Positions 57,682-64,000 of a stretch of 64,000 nt of DNA are shown piece by piece. How positions within the stretch are numbered: position 1 is the stretch's first letter; every line of letters starts with the position of its first letter. The DNA is from Methylibium rhizosphaerae (lineage in GTDB: Bacteria; Pseudomonadota; Gammaproteobacteria; Burkholderiales; Burkholderiaceae_C): positions 154,552 to 218,551 of the forward strand of contig NZ_SWAR01000005.1 in assembly GCF_006386545.1 (NCBI RefSeq), given 5' to 3'. Both the position numbers and the translations under genes were made by a program. Below the pieces are notes generated by a model, which saw nothing but the letters and a program-made list of their open reading frames with translations, was not told the DNA's origin and did no database searches.

Positions 57682-58991
57682 AGGTCCCTCGCCAGGCGCA
57701 GGCCCGAGAACTGCCAGCGCGCTCCCGGTGGAAAGAAGTTGCGGTAACTGGCCCGCAGGTGACCGGCCGGCGTGGCGCAGCTGCCACCGCGCAGCACCAG
57801 CTGGCCCACCATGAACTTGCCGTTGTATTCGCCCACCGCACCGGGCAGCGGCCGGAACCCGGGATAGGGGTCGTAGGACGAGCGGGTCCATTCCCACACC
57901 TCGCCCAGCATCTGCTGCAGCTGCGGAGCGGCCGTGCCCGCCGCCGGCCTGGGGTGCGGGTGCGACGCCTCGAAGCGCGGCGCCGGCAGGGGCGCGGCCT
58001 GCGAGGCCGCGGCTTCCCATTCGAACTCGGTGGGCAGGCGCGCGCCGGCCCAGGCGGCATAGGCGCTGGCCTCGTAGAAGCTCAGGTGGCACACCGGCTC
58101 CGCCGGGTTCAGCGGGAGCCGGCCCAACAGCGTGAAGACGCTCGGCACGTCGGCGTCCACATCGCTCCAGTACAGCGGCGCCTCCCAGGCGCCCTGCTGC
58201 ACCGCCGACCAGCCGTCCGACAGCCACAGCTGCGGCCGCCGGTAGCCGCCGTCGCGGATGAACTCGAGGTACTCGCCGTTGGTGACCGGCCGGCTGGCCA
58301 GTTGGTAGGGCGCGAGCAGCACCGCGTGGCGCGGGGTTTCGTTGTCGAAGGCAAAGCCGTCGCGCGGGTCATGGCCGATCTCGACGCGCCCGCCCGCACA
58401 GTCCCACCAGCTAAGCGGCTGCGCCTCGTGCGGGGGCGCCTGGCGCGGCGCAGGCAGGTAGGCCGGCGCGAGCGGGTTCAGCGACAGCAGGTGCTTGATG
58501 TCGGTGAGCAGCAGCTCCTGGTGCTGCTGCTCATGGTGCAGCCCCAGCGTGAGCAGCGGCTCGGCACGGGTCCATGTGGCTGCGTCGGCTTCGCGCACGA
58601 GGCGCACCATCCCTTCATCGACGAAGCGACGGTAGGCCGCCACCTCGTCGCACGACGGCCGCGTCAGCACCCCGCGCTGCGGCCGCGGATGGCGCGGCCC
58701 GAGTGACTCGTAGTACGAGTTGAACAGGAACGCATAGCGCTCGTCGAAGGCCCGCCAGCCCCGCAACAGGGGCTGCAGCACCAGCGTCTCGAAGAACCAG
58801 CTGGTGTGTGCGAGGTGCCATTTGGTCGGGCTCGCGTCGGGCATCGACTGCACGCACCGGTCTTCGGGCGAGAGCGGCGCCGCCAGCGCCTCGGAGGTCG
58901 CGCGCACCGCAGCGTAGTGCCGCAGCAGCGCGCCACGGGCCTCGTCGTCGCCACACGCGGAATCGTCCGCGGGCTCCTCACGCTGGATCAA
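57678..58991 (-). CDS. egtB: Ergothioneine biosynthesis sulfoxide synthase EgtB
   Basis: 437-residue non-haem iron enzyme joining a thiol (gamma-glutamylcysteine or cysteine) to hercynine. N-terminal DinB-like domain with iron ligands in KWHLAHTSWFFETL and LGLHHEQQHQELLLTDIKH; C-terminal formylglycine-generating-like domain (YLEFIRDGGYRRPQLWLSDGW, EVWEWTRSSYDPYPGF, VLRGGSCATP). TTG start 58991 is supported by AAGGAGA six bases upstream. egtA and egtC are not seen, so the pathway probably uses cysteine directly or scattered genes. Confidence 0.93.
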   Translation of the reverse strand: MIQREEPADDSACGDDEARGALLRHYAAVRATSEALAAPLSPEDRCVQSMPDASPTKWHLAHTSWFFETLVLQPLLRGWRAFDERYAFLFNSYYESLGPRHPRPQRGVLTRPSCDEVAAYRRFVDEGMVRLVREADAATWTRAEPLLTLGLHHEQQHQELLLTDIKHLLSLNPLAPAYLPAPRQAPPHEAQPLSWWDCAGGRVEIGHDPRDGFAFDNETPRHAVLLAPYQLASRPVTNGEYLEFIRDGGYRRPQLWLSDGWSAVQQGAWEAPLYWSDVDADVPSVFTLLGRLPLNPAEPVCHLSFYEASAYAAWAGARLPTEFEWEAAASQAAPLPAPRFEASHPHPRPAAGTAAPQLQQMLGEVWEWTRSSYDPYPGFRPLPGAVGEYNGKFMVGQLVLRGGSCATPAGHLRASYRNFFPPGARWQFSGLRLARDL

Positions 58992-59067
58992 GGCTGTCTC
59001 CTTTTTGTGTCGGGCCTGCAGCGCTGCCGCCCCGAAAAGAGTGGGTCGAGGGTAGCACCCGCTTCCT

Positions 59068-59128
59068 TACAGCGCGGGCCGCATGGGCATCGGCACACCG
59101 CATGCCCATGGGCCACGAAAGCGCTGTA
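59068..59128. repeat. Nested palindromic element
   Basis: Outer arms TACAGCGC (59068-59075) and GCGCTGTA (59121-59128), then GGCC/GGCC, then ATGGGCAT (59083-59090) with ATGCCCAT (59102-59109) around an 11-base loop. A 61-base hairpin in the gap between divergent egtB and ybhP-like genes; may be a REP-type extragenic element. Confidence 0.7.
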
Positions 59129-59201
59129 GGAGTGTGCGCACGCCACGCCGTGGAGCCTGCCTACATCGACCGTCCGAGGCGCGACCCAAACTCGGAAGGC
59201 C

Positions 59202-60014
59202 ATGACTGCAAGCCTCAACCCCAGCACGTCCGCGCCGGCCGTTGCTGCCCCGGCAGCAGCGCTGTCGTCGCGCACGTTCAAGGTGCTCACGGTGAACACC
59301 CACAAGGGCTTCACCTTCTTCAACCGCAAGTTCATCCTGCATGAGCTGCGGGAAGCCGTGCGCAGCGTGAGCGCCGACATCGTGTTCCTGCAGGAAGTGC
59401 TGGGCGCGCACGCCGGCCACTCGCTGCGCTACGTGGACTGGCCCGAAACACCGCAGTACGAGTTCCTGGCTGACAGCATCTGGCCGCAGTTCGCCTATGG
59501 CCGCAACGCGGTGTACCCGGACGGCGACCACGGGAACGCGGTGCTGTCGAAGTTTCCGATCGAGCGCTACGAGAACCACGACATCAGCGTCGGCTGGGGC
59601 GACGAAAGGCGCGGCCTGCTGCACTGCGTGCTGCGCCCGCCGGTGGACGACGAGGTGCATGTCATCTGCGTGCACCTGAGCCTGCGCGAGTCGCAGCGCG
59701 CCCAGCAGCTCGACCTGCTGTGCCGCCAGATCGACACGCGCGTGCCGGCCGATGCGCCGCTGGTGGTGGCCGGCGACTTCAACGACTGGCGCCTGAAGGC
59801 CCACGATCGGCTGCAGCGCTGCGCCGGGCTGCACGAGGTGTTCGTCACCCAGCGCGGCCAGGCGGTCAAGACCTTTCCGGCGCGCTGGCCGCTGCTGCGG
59901 CTCGACCGCATCTATGTGCGCAATGCCGAGTCCCACCAGCCGGTGGTGCTGCCCAACAAGCCGTGGTCACACCTGTCGGACCATGCGCCGCTGGCGGCGG
60001 AGATCTCGCTGTGA
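59202..60014 (+). CDS. Endonuclease/exonuclease/phosphatase family protein (YbhP-like)
   Basis: 270-residue metal-dependent phosphohydrolase fold: [52 protein letters not shown] and [12 protein letters not shown] supply the catalytic Asn/Glu/Asp/His set. The gene is coupled (GTGA) to clsB, as ybhP is in E. coli, so a role in phospholipid metabolism is likely, but its substrate is unknown. Confidence 0.9.
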   Translation: MTASLNPSTSAPAVAAPAAALSSRTFKVLTVNTHKGFTFFNRKFILHELREAVRSVSADIVFLQEVLGAHAGHSLRYVDWPETPQYEFLADSIWPQFAYGRNAVYPDGDHGNAVLSKFPIERYENHDISVGWGDERRGLLHCVLRPPVDDEVHVICVHLSLRESQRAQQLDLLCRQIDTRVPADAPLVVAGDFNDWRLKAHDRLQRCAGLHEVFVTQRGQAVKTFPARWPLLRLDRIYVRNAESHQPVVLPNKPWSHLSDHAPLAAEISL

Positions 60015-61264
60015 ACACGCCGCCCAAGTCGTCGAGATGGGTCGGCGGCAACCGCTTCGAGCTGCTCGAAAACGGCGAGGAGTTCTTCCCGCGCGTGTTC
60101 GAGGCCATCGCACAAGCCGAACGCGAAGTCCTGCTCGAGACCTTCATCCTGTTCGATGACAAGGTCGGCCGGCAGCTGCATGCCGCCCTGCTGGCCGCGG
60201 CGAAGCGCGGCGTGAGCATCGACGTCACCATCGACGGCTACGGATCGCCCGACCTGCCGCCTCGGTTCACCGGCGCGCTCATCGAGGCGGGCGTGCGCCT
60301 GCATGTGTTCGAGCCGTGCCGCAGGCTTTTCGGGCTGCGCACCAAGTGGTTCCGCCGCATGCACCGCAAGCTGGTGGTGGTGGATGGCGTGCGCGCCTTC
60401 GTGGGTGGCATCAACTACTCGGCCGACCACCTCGCGGACTTCGGCCCCAAGGCGAAGCAGGACTATGCGGTGCAGATCGAGGGCCCGCTGGTGGCCCACA
60501 TCCACCGCTTCGCCACCCAGGCCCTCGGCGAGCGCCGCCCGCCACGCGCCCATTGGTGGCAGCGGCGCGGCCTGCGCGAAGGCGCCTCGCCGGTGCCACC
60601 GGCGGTGGGCGATGCGCAGGCCATGCTGGTCACCCGCGACAACCATGAACACCGCGACGACATCGAGCGCCACTACCGCGCGGCCATCCGCTCGGCGAGG
60701 CGCGAGGTGATCATCGCCAACGCGTATTTCTTCCCCGGCTACCGGCTGCTGCGCGAGCTGCGGCGCGCTGCCCAGCGTGGGGTGGACGTGAAGCTGGTGC
60801 TGCAGGGCCAGCCAGACATGCCGATCGTCAAGTGGGCCGCCGAGCTGCTGCACGGCCCGCTGCTGCGGGCAGGCGTGCAGATCCACGAATACTGCCGCCG
60901 GCCGCTGCACGGCAAGGTGGCGGTGGTCGACGACGAGTGGGCCACCGTGGGCTCGAGCAACCTCGACCCGCTGAGCCTTGCGCTCAACCTCGAGGCCAAC
61001 GTCGTGATCCTCGACGCCGGCTTCAACCGGCAGCTGCGCGAACGCCTGCACACGCTGATCGAAAAGGACTGCAAGCAGCTCGACGCGAGCAGCGCCCCGC
61101 CGCGCACCGCCTGGCGGCTGGTGCTCGACTTCGCGGCCTATCACTTCACGCGCAAGTTCCCTGCCTGGGCCGGCTGGCTGCCAGCCCATACGCCACGGCT
61201 CGCGTCACCGGACGAGGTCGAAGGCCGCGAACAACCGGCGGTGGGCCACCGGGCGCACCCATGA
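60011..61264 (+). CDS. clsB: Cardiolipin synthase B
   Basis: 417-residue phospholipase D superfamily enzyme making cardiolipin (or phosphatidylglycerol) at the inner membrane. Two HKD motifs: HRKLVVVDG with [13 protein letters not shown], and [29 protein letters not shown]. No N-terminal transmembrane helices, as in ClsB and unlike ClsA. GTG start overlaps the upstream stop; its stop overlaps the next ATG. Same order as E. coli ybhP-clsB-ybhN. Confidence 0.92.
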   Translation: MNTPPKSSRWVGGNRFELLENGEEFFPRVFEAIAQAEREVLLETFILFDDKVGRQLHAALLAAAKRGVSIDVTIDGYGSPDLPPRFTGALIEAGVRLHVFEPCRRLFGLRTKWFRRMHRKLVVVDGVRAFVGGINYSADHLADFGPKAKQDYAVQIEGPLVAHIHRFATQALGERRPPRAHWWQRRGLREGASPVPPAVGDAQAMLVTRDNHEHRDDIERHYRAAIRSARREVIIANAYFFPGYRLLRELRRAAQRGVDVKLVLQGQPDMPIVKWAAELLHGPLLRAGVQIHEYCRRPLHGKVAVVDDEWATVGSSNLDPLSLALNLEANVVILDAGFNRQLRERLHTLIEKDCKQLDASSAPPRTAWRLVLDFAAYHFTRKFPAWAGWLPAHTPRLASPDEVEGREQPAVGHRAHP

Positions 61265-62286
61265 GACACCCTGAGTCAACCTGGATCTCACGGGCCGCTC
61301 CCAAGCCGGCTCCCGCCCTTGCGCACCCGGGCGGCTGGCGCCGCGCCTGGCCGGTGCTGCGCCGCATCGGCATCGCGGCCTTTGCCCTGGTGGTGGTGTC
61401 GCTGCTGGCGTGGCAGGCCCGGCGCATCGACTGGAGCCAGGTGCTCGTTGCGCTGCGCGGCTACGGCGCGCCCACGCTGCTCGCCGCGGTGGCGCTGGCA
61501 GCACTGAGCCATGGCCTCTACAGCTGCTTCGACCTCGTGGGCCGCCACTACGTGGGCCATGAAGTGGCCGCCCGCCACGTGATGCGCGCGGCGTTCGTGA
61601 GCTACGCCTTCAACCTAAACATGGGCACGCTGGTCGGCGCGGTCGGCATGCGCATGCGGCTGTATTCGCGGTTGGGGCTCGATGCGCCGGACATCGCCCG
61701 CATCGTGGGTCTGAGCCTGGTGACCAACTGGTCGGGCTACCTGCTGCTGGCCGGCGGCGTGTTTGCCAGCGGCCTGGTCGACCTGCCGGAGCAATGGCGC
61801 ATCGGCGACGACGCGCTGCAGGGGCTGGGCTTCGTGCTGGTGGCCACCGCAGCGGGCTACCTGTGGCTGTGCCACAGCTCCAGCACCCGCTCATGGAGCG
61901 TGCGCGGCCACGAGATCATGCTGCCCGGCCCCGGCGTGGCCGCCGTGCAGATCGTGCTGTCGATGGCGAACTGGAGCGTGATGGCCGCCATCGTCTGGCT
62001 GCTGCTGCGGCCACAAGGCGACACGCCGCCGGGGTACGGCGCCGTGCTGGCCACCTTGCTGGTGGGCTGCGTGGCCGGCGTGCTGGCCAAGGTGCCCGCC
62101 GGCCTGGGCGTGCTCGAGGCGGTGTTCATCGCGATGCTGGGTCACCGGCTGGCGGAGCACCAGTTGCTCGCCGGCCTGCTGGTCTATCGAGCGGTGTACT
62201 ACCTGCTGCCGCTGGCGGTGGCCGCGATCACCTATGGCGTGCTGGAGTGGCGGAGCCGGCACCCGCGCAAGGCCATGCCGCGATGA
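61261..62286 (+). CDS. YbhN/UPF0104 family integral membrane protein
   Basis: 341-residue membrane protein with about eight helices of the lysylphosphatidylglycerol synthase transmembrane-domain family (AFVSYAFNLNMGTLVGAVGMRMRLYSRLG, LAKVPAGLGVLEAVFIAML, YRAVYYLLPL). YbhN-type proteins are proposed lipid flippases or phospholipid regulators. Coupled to clsB by a four-base overlap and to udgX downstream by the same. Confidence 0.9.
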   Translation: MRHPESTWISRAAPKPAPALAHPGGWRRAWPVLRRIGIAAFALVVVSLLAWQARRIDWSQVLVALRGYGAPTLLAAVALAALSHGLYSCFDLVGRHYVGHEVAARHVMRAAFVSYAFNLNMGTLVGAVGMRMRLYSRLGLDAPDIARIVGLSLVTNWSGYLLLAGGVFASGLVDLPEQWRIGDDALQGLGFVLVATAAGYLWLCHSSSTRSWSVRGHEIMLPGPGVAAVQIVLSMANWSVMAAIVWLLLRPQGDTPPGYGAVLATLLVGCVAGVLAKVPAGLGVLEAVFIAMLGHRLAEHQLLAGLLVYRAVYYLLPLAVAAITYGVLEWRSRHPRKAMPR

Positions 62287-62954
62287 AACCCGGCACGACC
62301 GCGGCCCGTTCGGCACCGGCCTTGTCGCTCGGAGCGTTGCGCGAGGCGGCGAAGGACTGCCGCGAATGCCCCATCGGCTACAACGGCACGCGCATGGTGT
62401 GGGGCGAGGGCGCGCCTCATGCGCGCCTCATGCTGGTGGGCGAACAGCCGGGCGACCAGGAAGAGCAGCAGGGCCGCCCCTTCGTGGGCCCGGCCGGCCG
62501 GCTGCTCGGCGAGGCGCTCGCGCAGCTCGGCTGGCCGCGCGAGACCCTGTACGTCACCAACGCAGTCAAGCACTTCAAGTTCGAGTTGCGCGGGAAGCGC
62601 CGCATGCACAAGACCCCAGGGCAGCGCGAGGCCCTCGCATGCGCCGGCCACTGGCTCGAAAGCGAGATCGCCGCGGTCCGGCCCGAAGCGGCCATCGCGC
62701 TGGGCGGCACCGCGGCACGGGCGCTGCTGCGCCGGCCGGTGGCGGTGCTGAGCGAACGCGGCCGGTGGCAGGAGCGCGAGGCCGACGGCCTGCCGGTGCT
62801 GGTGACCCTGCACCCCTCGGCGCTGCTGCGCCTGCGCGGCGGTGAACGCGAAGCCGCGTTCGAAGCCTGGCTGCATGACCTGTCGCAAGCCGCCGAGTAC
62901 GTGCCGGCCACGCAGGACGGTGCACGGGCACGTCGATTGCGCCTGCAAGGGTGA
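62283..62954 (+). CDS. udgX: UdgX-family uracil-DNA binding protein/glycosylase
   Basis: 223-residue UdgX, which excises uracil and becomes covalently tethered to the resulting abasic DNA. Diagnostic features: VGEQPGDQEEQQGRPFVGPAGRLL and the loop GKRRMHKTP with His at residue 109, the position that forms the covalent bond in the mycobacterial enzyme. CRECPIG and the later Cys120 are iron-sulfur ligands. Overlaps the end of the ybhN-like gene. Confidence 0.9.
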   Translation: MKPGTTAARSAPALSLGALREAAKDCRECPIGYNGTRMVWGEGAPHARLMLVGEQPGDQEEQQGRPFVGPAGRLLGEALAQLGWPRETLYVTNAVKHFKFELRGKRRMHKTPGQREALACAGHWLESEIAAVRPEAAIALGGTAARALLRRPVAVLSERGRWQEREADGLPVLVTLHPSALLRLRGGEREAAFEAWLHDLSQAAEYVPATQDGARARRLRLQG

Positions 62955-62979
62955 ACCCCGCAGTACCAAGGAGACCACC

Positions 62980-63384
62980 ATGGGCACCAGCCCCCTGCTC
63001 GGCAGCGAACGCGTGCCGGAACGCCCCGAAGGCACCGGCACGGACCGCCTCGGCCCCAGCGACAGCTCGGACTCCGGCAGCGACATCGTCGGCGCCGACG
63101 GCGCGGTGGACACCGACGAGCTCGGCCTGTCGGCCGAGGACATCCGTCGCGAACGAGGGGCGGGTGCCGACATCGGCGACGCCAACCTCGACAGCGACAC
63201 CGACGCTTCAGGCACGGGCGAACGCGCCGAGGCCGGCCGCGACACCCTGCGCCGCGAAGCGCCCGACATCGCGCCGGACCATGTGGAAGGCGGCAGCGCC
63301 GAAGAGTTGCTCAACGACGAACTCAATGCTGCCGCCACCGACCTCGGCGAAGACGACAGCGAAGACGACGGCGACGATGCTTGA
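62980..63384 (+). CDS. Acidic low-complexity protein
   Basis: 134-residue protein very rich in Asp, Glu, Gly and Ala (DTDELGLSAEDIRRERGAGADIGDANLDSDTDASG, ending in an Asp/Glu run). No hydrophobic segment; probably disordered. Good AAGGAGA ribosome site. Similar unannotated acidic proteins are frequent in Burkholderiales. The last eight bases overlap the next gene. Confidence 0.75.
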   Translation: MGTSPLLGSERVPERPEGTGTDRLGPSDSSDSGSDIVGADGAVDTDELGLSAEDIRRERGAGADIGDANLDSDTDASGTGERAEAGRDTLRREAPDIAPDHVEGGSAEELLNDELNAAATDLGEDDSEDDGDDA

Positions 63385-63610
63385 ACACAACACCTGCACG
63401 CCGCCGCGCAGGCCCGCGCGGCCCGTAAAGCTTGCGGTCAATGACGCGCACCCGCCCTTCCCGGTGGACTGGCCGGACGTCGAGCCGGACGAGGACCTGC
63501 CCGAAGGCATTCCGCCGCCGGTGCAGCGGCGGCGCGGCCCGCTGCCCTTCAGGCCTGCACCGGTGATGCAGTTCCCGGGGCCCGACGGGCCGGTACTGCC
63601 GCTGCACTGA
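63377..63610 (+). CDS. Small proline-rich hypothetical protein
   Basis: 77-residue Pro/Arg-rich protein (CTPPRRPARPVKLAV, DWPDVEPDEDLPEGIPPPVQRRRG). No family recognised. ATG 63377 overlaps the acidic protein gene by eight bases, suggesting coupled translation. The central VDWPDVEPDEDLPEGIPPPVQ looks like a short linear interaction segment. Confidence 0.6.
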   Translation: MLEHNTCTPPRRPARPVKLAVNDAHPPFPVDWPDVEPDEDLPEGIPPPVQRRRGPLPFRPAPVMQFPGPDGPVLPLH

Positions 63611-63790
63611 GCTCCTGAAGCCGCCTTCGGCGCGGATACATCCTGAAGCATCTTCCACCCGCCTCGGCGGGTGTCGCGCCGCATTGGCGTGGCCGAAAAT
63701 CGCCCGCGACCTGGAGGCGAGCGAGCGGCGTGCCGGGTCCACAAAACAAGCGCCCGGCACCGGGCGCGGATCGCATCGCAGGGAGTTCCG

Positions 63791-64000
63791 ATGTCCACCG
63801 TCCTCAACGGCCTGGCCACCTTGGCCACCGGCCGCGCCGACTTGGCCGCGCTGGCCGCCGGCCTGCTCAGCCAGAAGAACCGGCTGCTGGCCATCGAGAC
63901 GGCCCTGCCCAGCACCACGCTGGTGGTCGAGCGGCTGTCCGGCACCGAAGGCATCAACACCCTGGGCGGCTTCGAGATCGACTGCCTGTCGCCCAGCGCC
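63791..64000 (+). CDS. vgrG: Type VI secretion VgrG-like protein, N-terminal fragment
   Basis: Only the first 70 codons lie in the window. The segment NRLLAIETALPSTTLVVERLSGTEGINTLGGFEIDCLS matches the start of VgrG/Gp5-like spike proteins of type VI secretion (opening strand, then a VERLSGxEG..FEIDCLS stretch). GGGAG precedes ATG. The unusual first 25 residues (VLNGLATLATGRADLAALAAGLLSQ) are typical of Burkholderiales VgrG. Identification is good but rests on a short stretch. Confidence 0.75.
   Translation, partial: MSTVLNGLATLATGRADLAALAAGLLSQKNRLLAIETALPSTTLVVERLSGTEGINTLGGFEIDCLSPSA

Overview
The window looks like chromosomal DNA of a GC-rich betaproteobacterium, order Burkholderiales (Rubrivivax/Leptothrix/Roseateles-like). 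The evidence is the housekeeping gene order (mnmG-rsmG-parA...parB; yraN-diaA-BON lipoprotein next to rsmI; prkA-yeaH-spoVR), Bug-type solute binding protein, PilU, and a dense layout with many ATGA/GTGA stop-start overlaps. Three near-consensus parS sites and an isolated DnaA box beside parA/rsmG/mnmG suggest a position close to the replication origin. No rRNA, tRNA, CRISPR array or intact insertion sequence was seen.

Left part (1-27.7 kb): mostly core genes. These include pilU, a beta-hydroxyacid dehydrogenase, the yraN/diaA/lipoprotein block, rsmI, tldD, aroG, a cobalamin adenosyltransferase, an FAD-linked oxidase, the PrkA/YeaH/SpoVR stress operon and the chromosome partition block. In front of aroG (DAHP synthase) lies what reads as a complete transcription attenuator: a 25-codon leader peptide with the block FYFAYFWF, an alternative hairpin and an intrinsic terminator. 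Its promoter position suggests the leader peptide is translated from a leaderless transcript.

Centre (27.8-42.9 kb): an accessory island, and the most interesting part. Two export modules, each a HlyD-type adaptor plus a C39-peptidase ABC transporter as in colicin V secretion, flank a tandem array of five LuxR-type genes with no luxI in the window. On the minus strand a 52-residue double-glycine peptide, a four-helix membrane protein, the adaptor and the transporter form an operon behind a 20-bp lux-box-like dyad. On the plus strand an adaptor is followed by a TraB/PrgY/GumN-family protein, five short precursors with 14-16-residue microcin V-like leaders (two paralogous pairs plus one glycine-rich colicin V-like peptide), a small two-helix protein that could be immunity, a CPBP intramembrane protease and the second transporter. 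I read it as a LuxR-controlled class II microcin/peptide-signalling locus built by local duplication. The LuxR proteins carry a shared change in the usual acyl-homoserine-lactone pocket, so their ligand is open.

Right part (43-64 kb): mixed metabolism and envelope genes. These are a Bug protein, an SMP-30/strictosidine-synthase-like protein, a NatAB-type ABC exporter coupled to an S33 peptidase, an outer membrane barrel, a TauE/SafE permease, a Crp/Fnr regulator with a possible small RNA in front of it, a dienoyl-CoA isomerase, two toxin-antitoxin pairs (AbrB/PIN and RelE/XRE), a GMC oxidoreductase, the ergothioneine genes egtD and egtB, the ybhP-clsB-ybhN membrane lipid operon running on into udgX, and at the very end the start of a vgrG-like type VI secretion gene.
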